A stretch of 39,293 bases of DNA, from assembly GCA_035477615.1 (NCBI GenBank), contig DATIKJ010000030.1, forward strand, positions 1 to 39,293, in the 5' to 3' direction. Numbering within the stretch: the first letter of the stretch is position 1; every line of letters starts with the position of its first letter. The translations under genes and the position numbers were made by a program. The DNA is from UBA2277 sp035477615. Lineage in GTDB: Bacteria > Patescibacteriota > Microgenomatia > UBA1400 > MFAQ01. The notes beneath the pieces were generated by a model. That model made no database searches and was not told the DNA's origin. It worked only from the letters and a program-made list of their open reading frames with translations. This document shows positions 1 through 7,846 of the stretch, one piece after another.

Positions 1-1
1 T

Positions 2-415
2 GATATGACACGAGAGAGATTTGAAGAAGCATTCCAGGCGAGTTTGGCTAATGGTATTGGTAACTTGTGTGCTCGAGTTGCAGCAATGTCAGATAAAGAA
101 TCCTTGACGGTGCCGTCAGAAAAATTGAGTATTAGAAAAGAAGTGGTGGAGAAATTGGGAGGATATAGATTTGACGAGGCAATGGCTTTGATTTGGGAAG
201 AAATAAAAAGAGCAGACTCTTTGATTAATCAAAGACAAGTCTGGAAACTCGAAGGGGAAGAGAGAAAAACAGTTTTAACCGAACTGGTAAAAATTATTCG
301 CCAGATTGGAACTGACCTCTTACCCTTTATGCCTGAAACGGCCGAAAAAATCATGGCTCAGTATGGGGTAGAGGAAATAAAGAAGGCAGAAAATTTATTC
401 CAGAGATTAGTTTAG
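2..415 (+). CDS. metG: Methionyl-tRNA synthetase, C-terminal part (5' end outside window)
   Basis: This is the last 138 codons of a gene that enters from the left edge; the reading frame is open from base 2, so the ATG at base 5 is probably internal. The protein is all-helical and matches the anticodon-binding domain of class Ia methionyl-tRNA synthetases: the stretch around GYRFDEAMALIWEEI followed by a helix with ADSLINQ and then LLPFMPETAEKI is the usual ending of bacterial MetRS. The catalytic domain with HIGH and KMSKS lies outside the window. MetRS attaches methionine to tRNA-Met in the cytoplasm. There is no tRNA-binding (Trbp111-like) extension after the helical bundle. The family call is from recognition of this C-terminal pattern; another class Ia synthetase is less likely. 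Confidence 0.85.
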   Translation, partial: DMTRERFEEAFQASLANGIGNLCARVAAMSDKESLTVPSEKLSIRKEVVEKLGGYRFDEAMALIWEEIKRADSLINQRQVWKLEGEERKTVLTELVKIIRQIGTDLLPFMPETAEKIMAQYGVEEIKKAENLFQRLV

Positions 416-467
416 TTTTCTCTGTGATAGAATGTTCCCAACTAAAGAACTTTTAAAGGAGGATATT

Positions 468-758
468 TTGGAAGGAAAAATTGTATCTCAGATGCAATTT
501 GGTGGTGGAGTACGTGATTATGTGAGATTTGGAAAAGAAATAAAACGCCTGGTCGTTGCAGTAAATAATAGCTGGGTAGCGATTACCCCTTACGAAGATC
601 ATATATTTGCATTACCTCATTTCAGTTTGGCCCAGGATAACTGTACTGTACTTGGAGACATTGAAGTACCAGACGAATTGGTCAAACAAGCCATAGAAAG
701 TACAGAACTGCAAAAGAAACTGTTTGATCAGGTAGAAGAGCTTTTAAAAAAGACTTAG
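468..758 (+). CDS. Small conserved-looking hypothetical protein (TTG start)
   Basis: I do not recognise this protein. It is about 96 residues, mixed alpha/beta with a Lys/Glu-rich C-terminal helix, and has no signal peptide or membrane segment. An ATG at 432 would add 12 residues, but it has no ribosome binding site. The TTG at 468 is preceded 5 nt upstream by AAAGGAGG (455-462), the best Shine-Dalgarno in the window, so I start it there. It follows metG by about 50 nt and ends 9 nt before a strong terminator, so it is probably the last gene of the metG operon. The function is unknown. Confidence 0.6.
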   Translation: MEGKIVSQMQFGGGVRDYVRFGKEIKRLVVAVNNSWVAITPYEDHIFALPHFSLAQDNCTVLGDIEVPDELVKQAIESTELQKKLFDQVEELLKKT

Positions 759-767
759 ATGTAAGAC

Positions 768-792
768 GAGCAAGGGAAACCTTGCTCTTTTT
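768..792 (+). terminator. Rho-independent terminator after the metG operon
   Basis: An 8-bp perfect stem GAGCAAGG/CCTTGCTC (768-775 and 780-787) with a GAAA tetraloop is followed directly by five T. It lies between the hypothetical gene ending at 758 and tatD starting at 811, and so separates the two transcription units. Confidence 0.93.
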
Positions 793-810
793 GTGTAAAA
801 TTGCATTGAT

Positions 811-1587
811 ATGCTAATTGATACACACTGCCACTTGACGGATGCGAAGTTTACAAATGTAAAAAAGACAATTGAAGAGGCACAAGAAATAGGAGTAGAA
901 AAAATATTTATCCCTTCCGGAAATGTAGAAGACTCCAAGCGATCCGTTTTGATTGCCGAACAAGAGGATTTGTTTGCTATGGTGGGAGTACACCCTGAAG
1001 ATATAGAGAGTGTAAATGATATTGATCAAATGCTTTACGAGCTGGAAGAGATAGTGAGTAAATCAAATAAGGTGATTGGAATCGGAGAGATAGGCCTAGA
1101 TTTTTATTGGGACAAGGAGAAAAAGTCTAAAGAAAAACAGTTGGCAATTTTTGAGTCACAGATGGAGTTGGCAGTGCGACTAAAGCTACCAGTGGTGGTA
1201 CATATGAGAGAAGCCGAAGAAGAGATACTTGCAGTCATGAATAGCTTGGAAAAAATACCTCGAGGACAGTTTCATTGTTTTGCAGGTAGTGAGTCATTTC
1301 TTAATTTTGTGCTCGATAAAGGCTTTTATGTGAGTTTTGCAGGGAATATTACCTATAAATCGGCTCAAGAGCTGCGTAGATTACTGAGGCTGGTGCCTGT
1401 GGAGAGGCTGCTTTTGGAGACTGATGCCCCCTATTTGGCGCCTGAACCTGTGCGTGGGAGCGTAAATACCCCAGCGAATGTTAAAATAGTAGCTACGGCG
1501 ATTGCCCGTGAACTTGATTTAGAAACCAAAAATATAATTGACCAGACCGGAAAAAATGCTTTATGTTTGTATTCTTTAGATATCTAA
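811..1587 (+). CDS. tatD: TatD family metal-dependent DNase
   Basis: This 258-residue protein has the TatD amidohydrolase-fold signature: DTHCHL at the N-terminus (metal-binding HxH), GEIGLDFYW in the middle with the metal-bridging Glu, HMREA and HCFAGS supplying further His ligands, and ETDAPYLAP near the C-terminus with the catalytic Asp. Length matches the family (about 255-265). TatD proteins are cytoplasmic 3'-5' exonucleases or deoxyribonucleases, and some members may act in D-aminoacyl-tRNA or DNA repair contexts. The ATG at 811 comes 18 nt after the preceding terminator with no Shine-Dalgarno. The last 25 nt overlap the next gene, so the two are probably co-transcribed. The exact paralogue (TatD, YcfH or YjjV type) cannot be told by eye; YcfH-like is most likely because it often follows metG. 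Confidence 0.92.
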   Translation: MLIDTHCHLTDAKFTNVKKTIEEAQEIGVEKIFIPSGNVEDSKRSVLIAEQEDLFAMVGVHPEDIESVNDIDQMLYELEEIVSKSNKVIGIGEIGLDFYWDKEKKSKEKQLAIFESQMELAVRLKLPVVVHMREAEEEILAVMNSLEKIPRGQFHCFAGSESFLNFVLDKGFYVSFAGNITYKSAQELRRLLRLVPVERLLLETDAPYLAPEPVRGSVNTPANVKIVATAIARELDLETKNIIDQTGKNALCLYSLDI

Positions 1588-3068
1588 TAAATAAATATCC
1601 CCATGGAAGCCAAAGAGTATTGGAGATATTACCTGGCTTTGTGAGTTGGATGTTTATTCTCTTCCCTGTATGGGGATCAATTTTTTGGCCTGTGGGCGTG
1701 GCCTATTTCATCATTAGTTTTAACGTTTATTGGCTATATCGCTCGGCCACTTTATCTGTTGCCTCTGTGTTGTCTTATTATCGAATAAAGGCAGCGGAAA
1801 AATATGACTGGATGGGAGATGTACGTGGCTTTGCTGATTGGCAAGAAGTAAAACATGTTATTGTTTTACCAACATATAAAGAGCCGGGGGATATATTGGT
1901 ACGTACACTGGAAGCTTTAGAAAAACAAACACTGGGTGCCAAGCAAATAATACCTTTGATTGCTATGGAAGAGAGAGCTGGTGAGGATATTAATGAGAGT
2001 AGGGTAAAACAGTTAAGAGATATTTTCGAAGGGAAGTTTGCAGCACTATTGTTTACCTATCACCCGGCTAATTTAACTGGTGAAGTGGTCGGGAAATCTA
2101 GTAATGCTGCTTGGGCGGGGAAAGAGTTTCGAAAAGAGCTGAAGAAACATAAAGACTGGGATATAGACAAGATGACGATTTCTTCGGTGGACTGTGATGT
2201 GTCGCTACACCCTAACCATTTAGCAACTTTAACATACATGTTCTTGGATGACCCAAATAGATATCACAAGATCTGGCAGGGAGCGATTGTTTTTTACAAT
2301 AATATTGAGCGAATTCCATGGCCAATGAGAGTTTTTAATCGAATGAGTAGTGTGATTAATATGGCTCAGCTTTCGAGACCTGATCGATTAATAAACTTTT
2401 CGACTTATTCAATGAGTTTGCGACTGATGGATGATATTGACTACTGGGATACGGACGTAATTCCAGAAGATTATCGAATTTTCTTTAAAACATATTTTGC
2501 TACCGAGGGAAAGGTGGAAGTTGATCCGTTGTATATCTCGGTGTCGGCAGATGCAGCAGAAGCGGATGGCTTCTGGAGTACTTATACGAATACTTATGAG
2601 CAAGTAAAACGCTGGGCATGGGGAGCATCAGACGATGCTTACATTATCAAACGCTATATTTTGGATACGAAAGCGCCTTTTTGGGACAAAACAATAAGAG
2701 TTTTTAAAGTGATTGAGGATCATTTTATGTGGCCAGTGAACTGGTTTATCATTACCGTCGCGGCAAATTTACCACCTCTTTTAAACCCAACATTTTCTAG
2801 AACAGTGATGGGGAAAACACTGCCCCAGGTATCTTCGGCAATTCTGACATTGTCTCTTGTGAGTATGGTAGCAATGATTTTAATTGATCTTAAATCTCGA
2901 CCAAAAGTAAAGGGCTTGCCATGGTGGAGAAAAATATTTTCACCGTTTGAATTTGTGTTATTGCCTGTGGTAGGATTCTTCTTTTCAGCCTTACCTGGAC
3001 TAGACGCTCATACCCGTTTGATGATGGGTAGATATATGGAGTATCGAGTAACTGAAAAGAAAGCCTAG
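1563..3068 (+). CDS. Family 2 glycosyltransferase, membrane-embedded
   Basis: This 501-residue protein is a processive-type GT2 enzyme. There are hydrophobic segments at about residues 27-60, a GT-A domain with VLPTYKEP (99-107), the metal-binding D-C-D (Asp210 and Asp212), a probable catalytic pair Glu302-Asp303, and QVKRW (347-351), which is the QxxRW acceptor and product-channel motif. Two or three membrane segments follow at about 375-480. The family (cellulose, chitin and hyaluronan synthase-like) moves a sugar from a nucleotide donor to a growing chain or lipid on the cytoplasmic face of the membrane. The start overlaps tatD by 25 nt. An ATG at 1650 would remove the first 29 residues and the overlap, and neither start has a good ribosome binding site. 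Downstream genes for lipid-linked sugar transfer suggest a role in an envelope polysaccharide. The donor and product cannot be read from the sequence. Confidence 0.88.
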   Translation: MFVFFRYLINKYPHGSQRVLEILPGFVSWMFILFPVWGSIFWPVGVAYFIISFNVYWLYRSATLSVASVLSYYRIKAAEKYDWMGDVRGFADWQEVKHVIVLPTYKEPGDILVRTLEALEKQTLGAKQIIPLIAMEERAGEDINESRVKQLRDIFEGKFAALLFTYHPANLTGEVVGKSSNAAWAGKEFRKELKKHKDWDIDKMTISSVDCDVSLHPNHLATLTYMFLDDPNRYHKIWQGAIVFYNNIERIPWPMRVFNRMSSVINMAQLSRPDRLINFSTYSMSLRLMDDIDYWDTDVIPEDYRIFFKTYFATEGKVEVDPLYISVSADAAEADGFWSTYTNTYEQVKRWAWGASDDAYIIKRYILDTKAPFWDKTIRVFKVIEDHFMWPVNWFIITVAANLPPLLNPTFSRTVMGKTLPQVSSAILTLSLVSMVAMILIDLKSRPKVKGLPWWRKIFSPFEFVLLPVVGFFFSALPGLDAHTRLMMGRYMEYRVTEKKA

Positions 3069-3112
3069 AATCACCATTGTTATATACTCAAGTTGTGGCA
3101 GAAAGAAGAATA

Positions 3113-3442
3113 ATGACAACCTCAAAAAAACTGTTTTGGATCGGAGTTTTTGTGGTTCTTTTGATGGGGGGAGTAATGGCTTTGTTTTGGAATAAGCTTC
3201 CTCCAGAAATGCCTTGGTTTTATTCTTTTCCTTGGGGAGAAAAACAGTTAATTAATAAGTTGTGGTTTGTGTGGATATTTTTAGGAATGGAAGTGGTGTT
3301 ATTTTTGACTCGATTGATAGCTGGCTGGGCGGGGAAAGATGATGAAATTGTACAAAATACAATTATGACAGGAGCACTTATTGTGGTGATATTGATGGCT
3401 GCTAGCTTTTTTCGAGTTATGATGATTTTCTTAAACACATGA
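3113..3442 (+). CDS. Small membrane protein, unknown function
   Basis: About 109 residues with three predicted membrane helices (about residues 7-27, 51-71 and 86-106) and a short conserved-looking loop containing LPPEMPWFYS. That Pro-rich loop resembles the exported loop of DUF1648-type small membrane proteins, but I would not assign a family. The open frame extends back to a TTG at 3077; I chose ATG 3113 because it puts the first helix close to the start and an AGAAGAA purine run lies just before it. The TGA stop overlaps the ATG of the next gene (ATGA, 3439-3442), so translation is coupled to the WecA-like transferase. It may be an accessory subunit of the polysaccharide genes on either side, which is inferred only from position. 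Confidence 0.6.
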   Translation: MTTSKKLFWIGVFVVLLMGGVMALFWNKLPPEMPWFYSFPWGEKQLINKLWFVWIFLGMEVVLFLTRLIAGWAGKDDEIVQNTIMTGALIVVILMAASFFRVMMIFLNT

Positions 3443-4512
3443 ATTCGACAATGATAATTACAGTGATTCCTTTTGTGCTGGCTTTGATTATTAGTCTTTT
3501 GATAACACCTCTGACAATTTTGTTTTTTAAAAAGAAGAGGTGGATAATTGACCCCGCCAAAACACCACATCCAGCGCATATTCATAAAGTTCCAGTATCA
3601 AAAGGGGGGGGTATTCCAATTTTTTTTGCTGTAGTAGTAACAGTAATGCTTCTTTTAAAACCCGACAGTCATTTGATAGCAATCGCTGTTGCTGGTCTTA
3701 TGACACTGATTGTGGGAGTGATTGATGATGTAAGAAGTTCGAGCCCATATCTGCGATTGGGAATGAATTTTCTGGTTACTCTAATTATTGTTGGATCGGG
3801 AATTGGAATTGCATATATCAGTAACCCTCTTGGAGGAATAATTGATTTATCGTGGCCAAGACTTGGATTTAATGTGCTGGGAGAACATCACGAGATCTGG
3901 ATTTTAGCTGATATTTTTGCACTGCTATGGATTCCATCACTTATGAATGCAATCAACTGGTCTTCGGGAGTTGATGGGCAGATAAGTGGGGTAATTACAG
4001 TTGCGGCTGTGGTGTTAGGATTAATATCTCTCAATTTTGGTGCAGATATTACTCAGTGGCCAGTGGCCACTCTGGCTTTTGCAACAGCAGGTGCTTTTGC
4101 TGGTCTGACTGTTTTTCATTTTTATCCGCAAAAAATTATGCCTGGGTATTCAGCAACTTCACTTGCCGGATTGTTGTTGGGAGTAATCTCAATCTTGGCA
4201 ACTGCTAAAGTGGGTGCTTTGATTATTGTTTTAGGAATTCCGTTGATTGATTTTTTGTATATATTGTTGAGAAGATTGTTGTCTGGAAAGTCACCAGTAT
4301 GGGGGGACAAGAGTCATTTACATCATAAACTGCTCGATATGGGATGGGGAAAGAGAAGAGTGGCCTTGTTTTACTGGTTGGCTGCGGTAGTATTGGGTGT
4401 TGCTGCTTTGAGCTTTGAGGCTCGAACAAAACTAATAATCATGATAGGATTGGTAATATTAATGACAGGTTTTATCTTATGGCAGTACTCATCGCGCTAT
4501 TCAAAACAGTAA
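3439..4512 (+). CDS. WecA/TagO/MraY-family phospho-sugar transferase to undecaprenyl phosphate
   Basis: This 357-residue polytopic protein has about 10 membrane helices and the full polyprenyl-phosphate N-acetylhexosamine-1-phosphate transferase signature: KGGGIPIF near the N-terminus, Asp96-Asp97 (IDDVR), Asn170-Ala-x-Asn173 leading to Gly-Val-Asp179-Gly, and the GDKSHLHH loop near residue 290 that corresponds to the HIHH sugar-specificity motif of the WecA group. The enzyme moves a sugar-1-phosphate from a UDP-sugar to the lipid carrier on the inner face of the membrane and so starts polysaccharide, teichoic-acid-like or O-antigen synthesis. The His-rich loop favours WecA/TagO over MraY. 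It overlaps the upstream gene by 4 nt and the downstream UbiA-like gene by 34 nt, which is strong evidence for one operon. The actual sugar is not known. Confidence 0.9.
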   Translation: MNSTMIITVIPFVLALIISLLITPLTILFFKKKRWIIDPAKTPHPAHIHKVPVSKGGGIPIFFAVVVTVMLLLKPDSHLIAIAVAGLMTLIVGVIDDVRSSSPYLRLGMNFLVTLIIVGSGIGIAYISNPLGGIIDLSWPRLGFNVLGEHHEIWILADIFALLWIPSLMNAINWSSGVDGQISGVITVAAVVLGLISLNFGADITQWPVATLAFATAGAFAGLTVFHFYPQKIMPGYSATSLAGLLLGVISILATAKVGALIIVLGIPLIDFLYILLRRLLSGKSPVWGDKSHLHHKLLDMGWGKRRVALFYWLAAVVLGVAALSFEARTKLIIMIGLVILMTGFILWQYSSRYSKQ

Positions 4513-5411
4513 GGCCAAGACAGTGGTTAAAAAATTTTGCTTTGTATGGAGCTTTAATTTTTACTGGATTGCTGTATCAAAAAGGAGCGTTTGGTTTGGT
4601 AACTCAAGCTTTTTTTGTATTTACAATTCTCTCAAGTGTAACTTATATTTTCAATGATCTACTGGATGCAAAAGCTGATAGACTACATCCTTTTAAGAAA
4701 AACAGACCAATTGCTTCAGGAGATTTACCAATACCTATGGCATTGTTTGCATTAATTTCTGGTGTATTTATTGGTTTGGCCTGGGCTTATTCTCTGAATC
4801 TTTTTTTCTTTATTGCTTGTTTGATTTATCTTTTTGTTCAAGTTTTATATACCGGATTTTTGAAAAAGATAGCGATTGTAGATGTGATTGTAATCGCTAT
4901 TGGGTATTTGATTAGAGTGTATGCAGGAGCGTTTGTTATTTCGGCACATATGAATGTGTGGTTTTTATTAACAATTATTTCAGCGTCACTGTTTTTGGCT
5001 GTAGGAAAACGTAGAGGGGAAATGACACTGATGGCTTCTACAGGAAAAGGGATAACAACTAGAAACACCTTAAAGAGATATACTGAGCAACTATTGGATA
5101 TTTACACGGCAATGTTTGCCACAGCAACGTGGATTACTTACTCACTTTATACTTTTAATCATCCCAAAATTGTGCCAGATGGTCGAGCATTATCTTTAAT
5201 TTCCGAACTACCAAGGACTTTGTTATCGGAAAAATGGATGATGGCCACAATTCCTTTTGTGGTTTATGGCATCATGAGATATTTACAATTGATTTACGAA
5301 AAAAATGAAGGAGAGAGTCCCGAAAGAGTATTGCTCTCAGACAAACCACTGATAATAACTGTAGTTATGTGGATTGTGATGGTGATCGGAGTTTTGTATT
5401 ATGTAGCCTAG
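4479..5411 (+). CDS. UbiA-family prenyltransferase, DPPR synthase-like
   Basis: This 310-residue protein with about 9 membrane helices belongs to the UbiA superfamily. The first Asp-rich motif reads N59-D-x-x-D63-x-x-x-D67, followed by H70-P-x-K and RPIASG (from Arg76). That version, with HPxK and RPIASG, is typical of decaprenyl-phosphate phosphoribosyltransferase (Rv3806c/UbiA of mycobacteria), which adds 5-phosphoribose to a polyprenyl phosphate as the first step to lipid-linked arabinose or ribose donors. A second motif with YTGFLKKIAIVDVIVIAIG matches the usual loop before the second Asp cluster. It overlaps the WecA-like gene by 34 nt, so both lipid-linked sugar enzymes are made together. 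No epimerase genes (DprE1/DprE2) are visible here. A role in quinone or heme prenylation is less likely given the neighbours. Confidence 0.82.
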   Translation: MAVLIALFKTVRPRQWLKNFALYGALIFTGLLYQKGAFGLVTQAFFVFTILSSVTYIFNDLLDAKADRLHPFKKNRPIASGDLPIPMALFALISGVFIGLAWAYSLNLFFFIACLIYLFVQVLYTGFLKKIAIVDVIVIAIGYLIRVYAGAFVISAHMNVWFLLTIISASLFLAVGKRRGEMTLMASTGKGITTRNTLKRYTEQLLDIYTAMFATATWITYSLYTFNHPKIVPDGRALSLISELPRTLLSEKWMMATIPFVVYGIMRYLQLIYEKNEGESPERVLLSDKPLIITVVMWIVMVIGVLYYVA

Positions 5412-5412
5412 T

Positions 5413-6300
5413 TTATTTTACTAGTTTGGCGTAGCTTGAGGAGACAAAACCCCATTGACCTTTGACGTACTCAATTTGATACCAGCTGGCCGTAGACTCA
5501 TCTTCTTTGTAGGCAAACTTGTCTCCTGGATTAACTTGAGCTATTTCTGTTCCTGAAGCTGAGGCAGTTTCACGTACTCTTAAGAAGCCAGTGGGAGTGC
5601 TAAGAATCTCGACGTAGGGCTTGGCAATGGTGGCTGAAGAACTGGCTTGTTTGGGAAGAGGAGTAATTGCGACTTTAGTAGGAGTGGGTGAAGCGAGACC
5701 TGCTGATGGGGTTGCAATAGTTGGTGTGGGAGTAGGAGTAATGTCTAGAGCGGCCATAGTAAAGTTTAGAACTAAGCGGTAACCGGGCTGAACAGAAGCA
5801 TTGACTATTTTGTCTTGAAAACCAGGATTGGTAAAGGTGAAGACGTGAGGACCTGGTTCAATATCAATACTTTTGGGGGAGAAACCTTCTGGCTTGCCAT
5901 CAATACTTATTGTGGCACTGGCTGGGATACTAACAATGTTGACGGCTGCAGACTTGTTGTTACTTAATTTTTCAAAAGAGAGAGTATAGCTATGAGACTT
6001 ATCTGGTGTATCGCCGAATTCACGGTGTACTGTAGTAAGAGTACCACCAAGTAGATCAACTTTTCCCTCCCAAGATTGACCACTATCGACAGCAGTCAAT
6101 TGAACTGTGTAAGTGCCTGGCTTTTCATTGTCGATGTAGTAAGGAGTTTTTCCAACGGATTGGCCGTTAACAACAACGTTGGCATCTGGATGAGCGGTAA
6201 CTTGAAGTCCGGCTTTTTTGGCAAAAGGATTGAGGTTGCAACCAGCAAGAAAAATGGAAAAAACAAGAGTGGCGAGTAGCCTTATATATTTTGTCTTCAT
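5413..6300 (-). CDS. Lipoprotein with two PEGA domains and an SH3b domain
   Basis: This 295-residue secreted protein begins with a lipoprotein signal: basic KTKYIR, a hydrophobic run and the lipobox LAGC (Cys21). Two PEGA-like beta domains follow (about residues 32-110 and 118-185, with VVVNGQSVGKTP and ISIDGKPEGFSP), then a Thr/Pro linker rich in TPTP, and a bacterial SH3 domain (about 228-295, FLRVRETAS, GWGFVSSSY-like ending). PEGA domains are found in surface proteins, and SH3b domains often bind peptidoglycan, so it is probably an envelope-anchored wall-binding protein. Its stop lies 1 nt from the stop of the convergent UbiA-like gene, with no visible terminator between them. The gene lies just downstream of tRNA-Cys on the same strand. 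Confidence 0.85.
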   Translation of the reverse strand: MKTKYIRLLATLVFSIFLAGCNLNPFAKKAGLQVTAHPDANVVVNGQSVGKTPYYIDNEKPGTYTVQLTAVDSGQSWEGKVDLLGGTLTTVHREFGDTPDKSHSYTLSFEKLSNNKSAAVNIVSIPASATISIDGKPEGFSPKSIDIEPGPHVFTFTNPGFQDKIVNASVQPGYRLVLNFTMAALDITPTPTPTIATPSAGLASPTPTKVAITPLPKQASSSATIAKPYVEILSTPTGFLRVRETASASGTEIAQVNPGDKFAYKEDESTASWYQIEYVKGQWGFVSSSYAKLVK

Positions 6301-6350
6301 CGTGAGTCTATGATAGCAGATAATGTCAAGTTGGCGTCTATGTAATTTTG

Positions 6351-6424
6351 AGGCCGAGGCGGGATTCGAACCCGCGAATGAGAGTTTTGCAGACTCTTGA
6401 CTTGGACCACTTGTCTACCCGGCC
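6351..6424 (-). tRNA. tRNA-Cys (anticodon GCA)
   Basis: The minus strand folds into a complete 74-nt cloverleaf. The acceptor stem is GGCCGGG paired with CTCGGCC (one G-U pair), the D-arm has a GAC/GTC stem, the anticodon stem is AGAGT/ACTCT with loop CTGCAAA (anticodon GCA), and the T-arm is GCGGG/CCCGC around TTCGAAT. The discriminator base is U, as expected for tRNA-Cys. The 3' CCA is not encoded, so it must be added by a nucleotidyltransferase. Confidence 0.96.
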
Positions 6425-6493
6425 AGTTAGGCACTATTTTATCATTTATGAACAGCGTTGATGTTAAGAATTGCTTTGTAGTAATGAATTTTT

Positions 6494-6522
6494 TTGACTT
6501 TTTGGGTTTTGTTTGGTAATAA
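6494..6522 (+). promoter_or_regulatory. Promoter of the LAGLIDADG gene, abutting its start codon
   Basis: TTGACT (6494-6499) is separated by 17 nt from TAATAA (6517-6522). The GTG start codon is at 6529, six nt after the -10 box, so transcription would begin at or next to the start codon and give a leaderless mRNA. The call rests on box quality and spacing only. Confidence 0.5.
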
Positions 6523-6528
6523 TAAATT

Positions 6529-7233
6529 GTGGATCGAGACAAAAGAGGTGGATACAACAGAAAAAAGATTGATGAAGATTTCTTTAAAGTTTGGTCACCG
6601 AAAATGGCTTATGTATTGGGTTTTATTTATGCCGATGGTGCAGTTGAAGATTGCAGAAAGTCGTCGAGAACCTGTTATTTATTATTAGCAAATAATGATT
6701 TAAATATTCTTAAAGATATTATGGCAGCAATGTCTACAAAGCAGACTGTTCATACGATTGGTCCGCGAGTAATAAAAATACGTGATAAAAAGTACTGGTG
6801 TAAGACATCATATTACGTTAGGATTGGAAATAAATTGATCTACGAAGATCTTTTGAAATTGGGGTTGTGCCCACGAAAATCACTGATTATCGAGTTACCT
6901 AATATTCCTGAGCAATATTTTCAGTATTTTCTTAGAGGATATTTTGATGGTGATGGATGTATCAATATTGAAAAAAATAAGAAAAATAGAGTTAATGTTA
7001 TTTTTACCAGTGGAAGCAAAATATTTCTTGAACAATTGGTTTTTTATATTCATAAAATTTATCCGACTATAAAATGTTCCATATCATTTGGATACGGTGC
7101 ATATAAATTGAGATATAACTGGAGGAATGCACTAATGGTAGCGGGATATATTTATCAAGATATTGTCCAGGCTCCGTATTTAAAATACAAATACAAAAAG
7201 TATAGTGAATATCTGAACGAAAGAATTGCATAA
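6529..7233 (+). CDS. Free-standing LAGLIDADG homing endonuclease-like protein
   Basis: This 234-residue protein has two LAGLIDADG helices: AYVLGFIYADG (about residues 27-37) and FLRGYFDGDG (about 134-143), each ending in the acidic residue that binds the catalytic metal. It is therefore a single-chain double-motif enzyme, and its length fits the family. Such proteins cut long asymmetric DNA targets and usually live inside introns, inteins or as free genes. Here no intein splice motifs flank it, and neither neighbour is a split gene that I can recognise, so it appears free-standing. It starts with GTG; the first in-frame ATG (6604) falls inside the first motif and would destroy it. It is clearly richer in A/T than its surroundings. 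It sits 104 nt from tRNA-Cys and beside a decayed gene, which suggests acquired DNA. Confidence 0.85.
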   Translation: MDRDKRGGYNRKKIDEDFFKVWSPKMAYVLGFIYADGAVEDCRKSSRTCYLLLANNDLNILKDIMAAMSTKQTVHTIGPRVIKIRDKKYWCKTSYYVRIGNKLIYEDLLKLGLCPRKSLIIELPNIPEQYFQYFLRGYFDGDGCINIEKNKKNRVNVIFTSGSKIFLEQLVFYIHKIYPTIKCSISFGYGAYKLRYNWRNALMVAGYIYQDIVQAPYLKYKYKKYSEYLNERIA

Positions 7234-7241
7234 GGTCTGTT

Positions 7242-7271
7242 TTGAATTTTCTGGCATATTAAACATATAAT
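7242..7271 (+). promoter_or_regulatory. Promoter of the 2H phosphoesterase pseudogene
   Basis: TTGAAT (7242-7247), an 18-nt spacer and a perfect TATAAT (7266-7271). The ATG of the broken gene is at 7278, six nt further on, again a leaderless layout. The promoter looks intact although the gene is not. Confidence 0.55.
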
Positions 7272-7277
7272 GAGGAA

Positions 7278-7844
7278 ATGTATTATTGTGTAGTCCACTA
7301 CCCACAGATTGATTCAACCAAAATAGAGGTATTGCGAAAAAAAATATGATCCTACTGCCAATCACATTAAAGCACATACTACTTTGGTCTTTCCAATAAA
7401 GGCAGACTTAATGAAAACTGATGATCTTGAGAATCACATTAAGGTGGTCGTACAAAAACATTGTCCTTTTAATGTAAAGTTCGCCGGCATTGAGAAATCT
7501 TGGGATAATTGGCTTTTTTTAGGAATGGATAAAGGAAGAGATAAGGCTATAGCACTCCATGACGGACTATATTCAGGAATTTTGGAAATACTGTTGAGAA
7601 AAGATCTGCCTTTTAGCCCTCATATATCACTTGGTCAATTCAATCAAGAAGGCTCTAGTTACTCCCTAAAAAATCCTAAGGCGGTTGCTTCAATGAAGAA
7701 CTGTACGAACAGGCGTTTAAAGAAGCTAATGAAATTGGATTGAATTATGAGAGTAAAGTAGATAAATTGACCTTAATTACACTAAATGATGACCTGACCG
7801 AAGTATTGAAATCAATAGATTTTCCCTTAACTGGAAAGAATTAA
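7278..7844 (+). pseudogene. 2H phosphoesterase (2'-5' RNA ligase-like) broken by two frameshifts
   Basis: Three frame segments join into one 188-residue 2H phosphoesterase. Frame a (7278-7343) reads MYYCVVHYPQIDS through LRKK; frame b (7342 to about 7690) begins YDPTANHIKAH and carries both catalytic motifs, HTTL (in AHTTLVFP) and HISL (in SPHISLGQF); frame a resumes at about 7689 with FNEELYEQAFKEAN and runs to TAA at 7842-7844. The first break is one extra A in an A8 run (7337-7344); the second is one missing T near 7690. Together they restore the original frame. Intact family members hydrolyse 2',3'-cyclic phosphates or join RNA ends. The residues around both breaks look otherwise well preserved, so the lesion is recent, or an assembly error, or read through by slippage. 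It ends 2 nt before the stop of gap. Confidence 0.82.
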
Positions 7845-7846
7845 TC

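Noticed and set aside
3440..3442. Recoding of TGA as Gly or Trp, as in some CPR lineages
   Set aside because: TGA is used here as a coupled stop, and no gene needs TGA read-through.
6529..7233. Intein or group I intron around the LAGLIDADG gene
   Set aside because: No splice motifs or split host gene flank it, and it has its own promoter and start.
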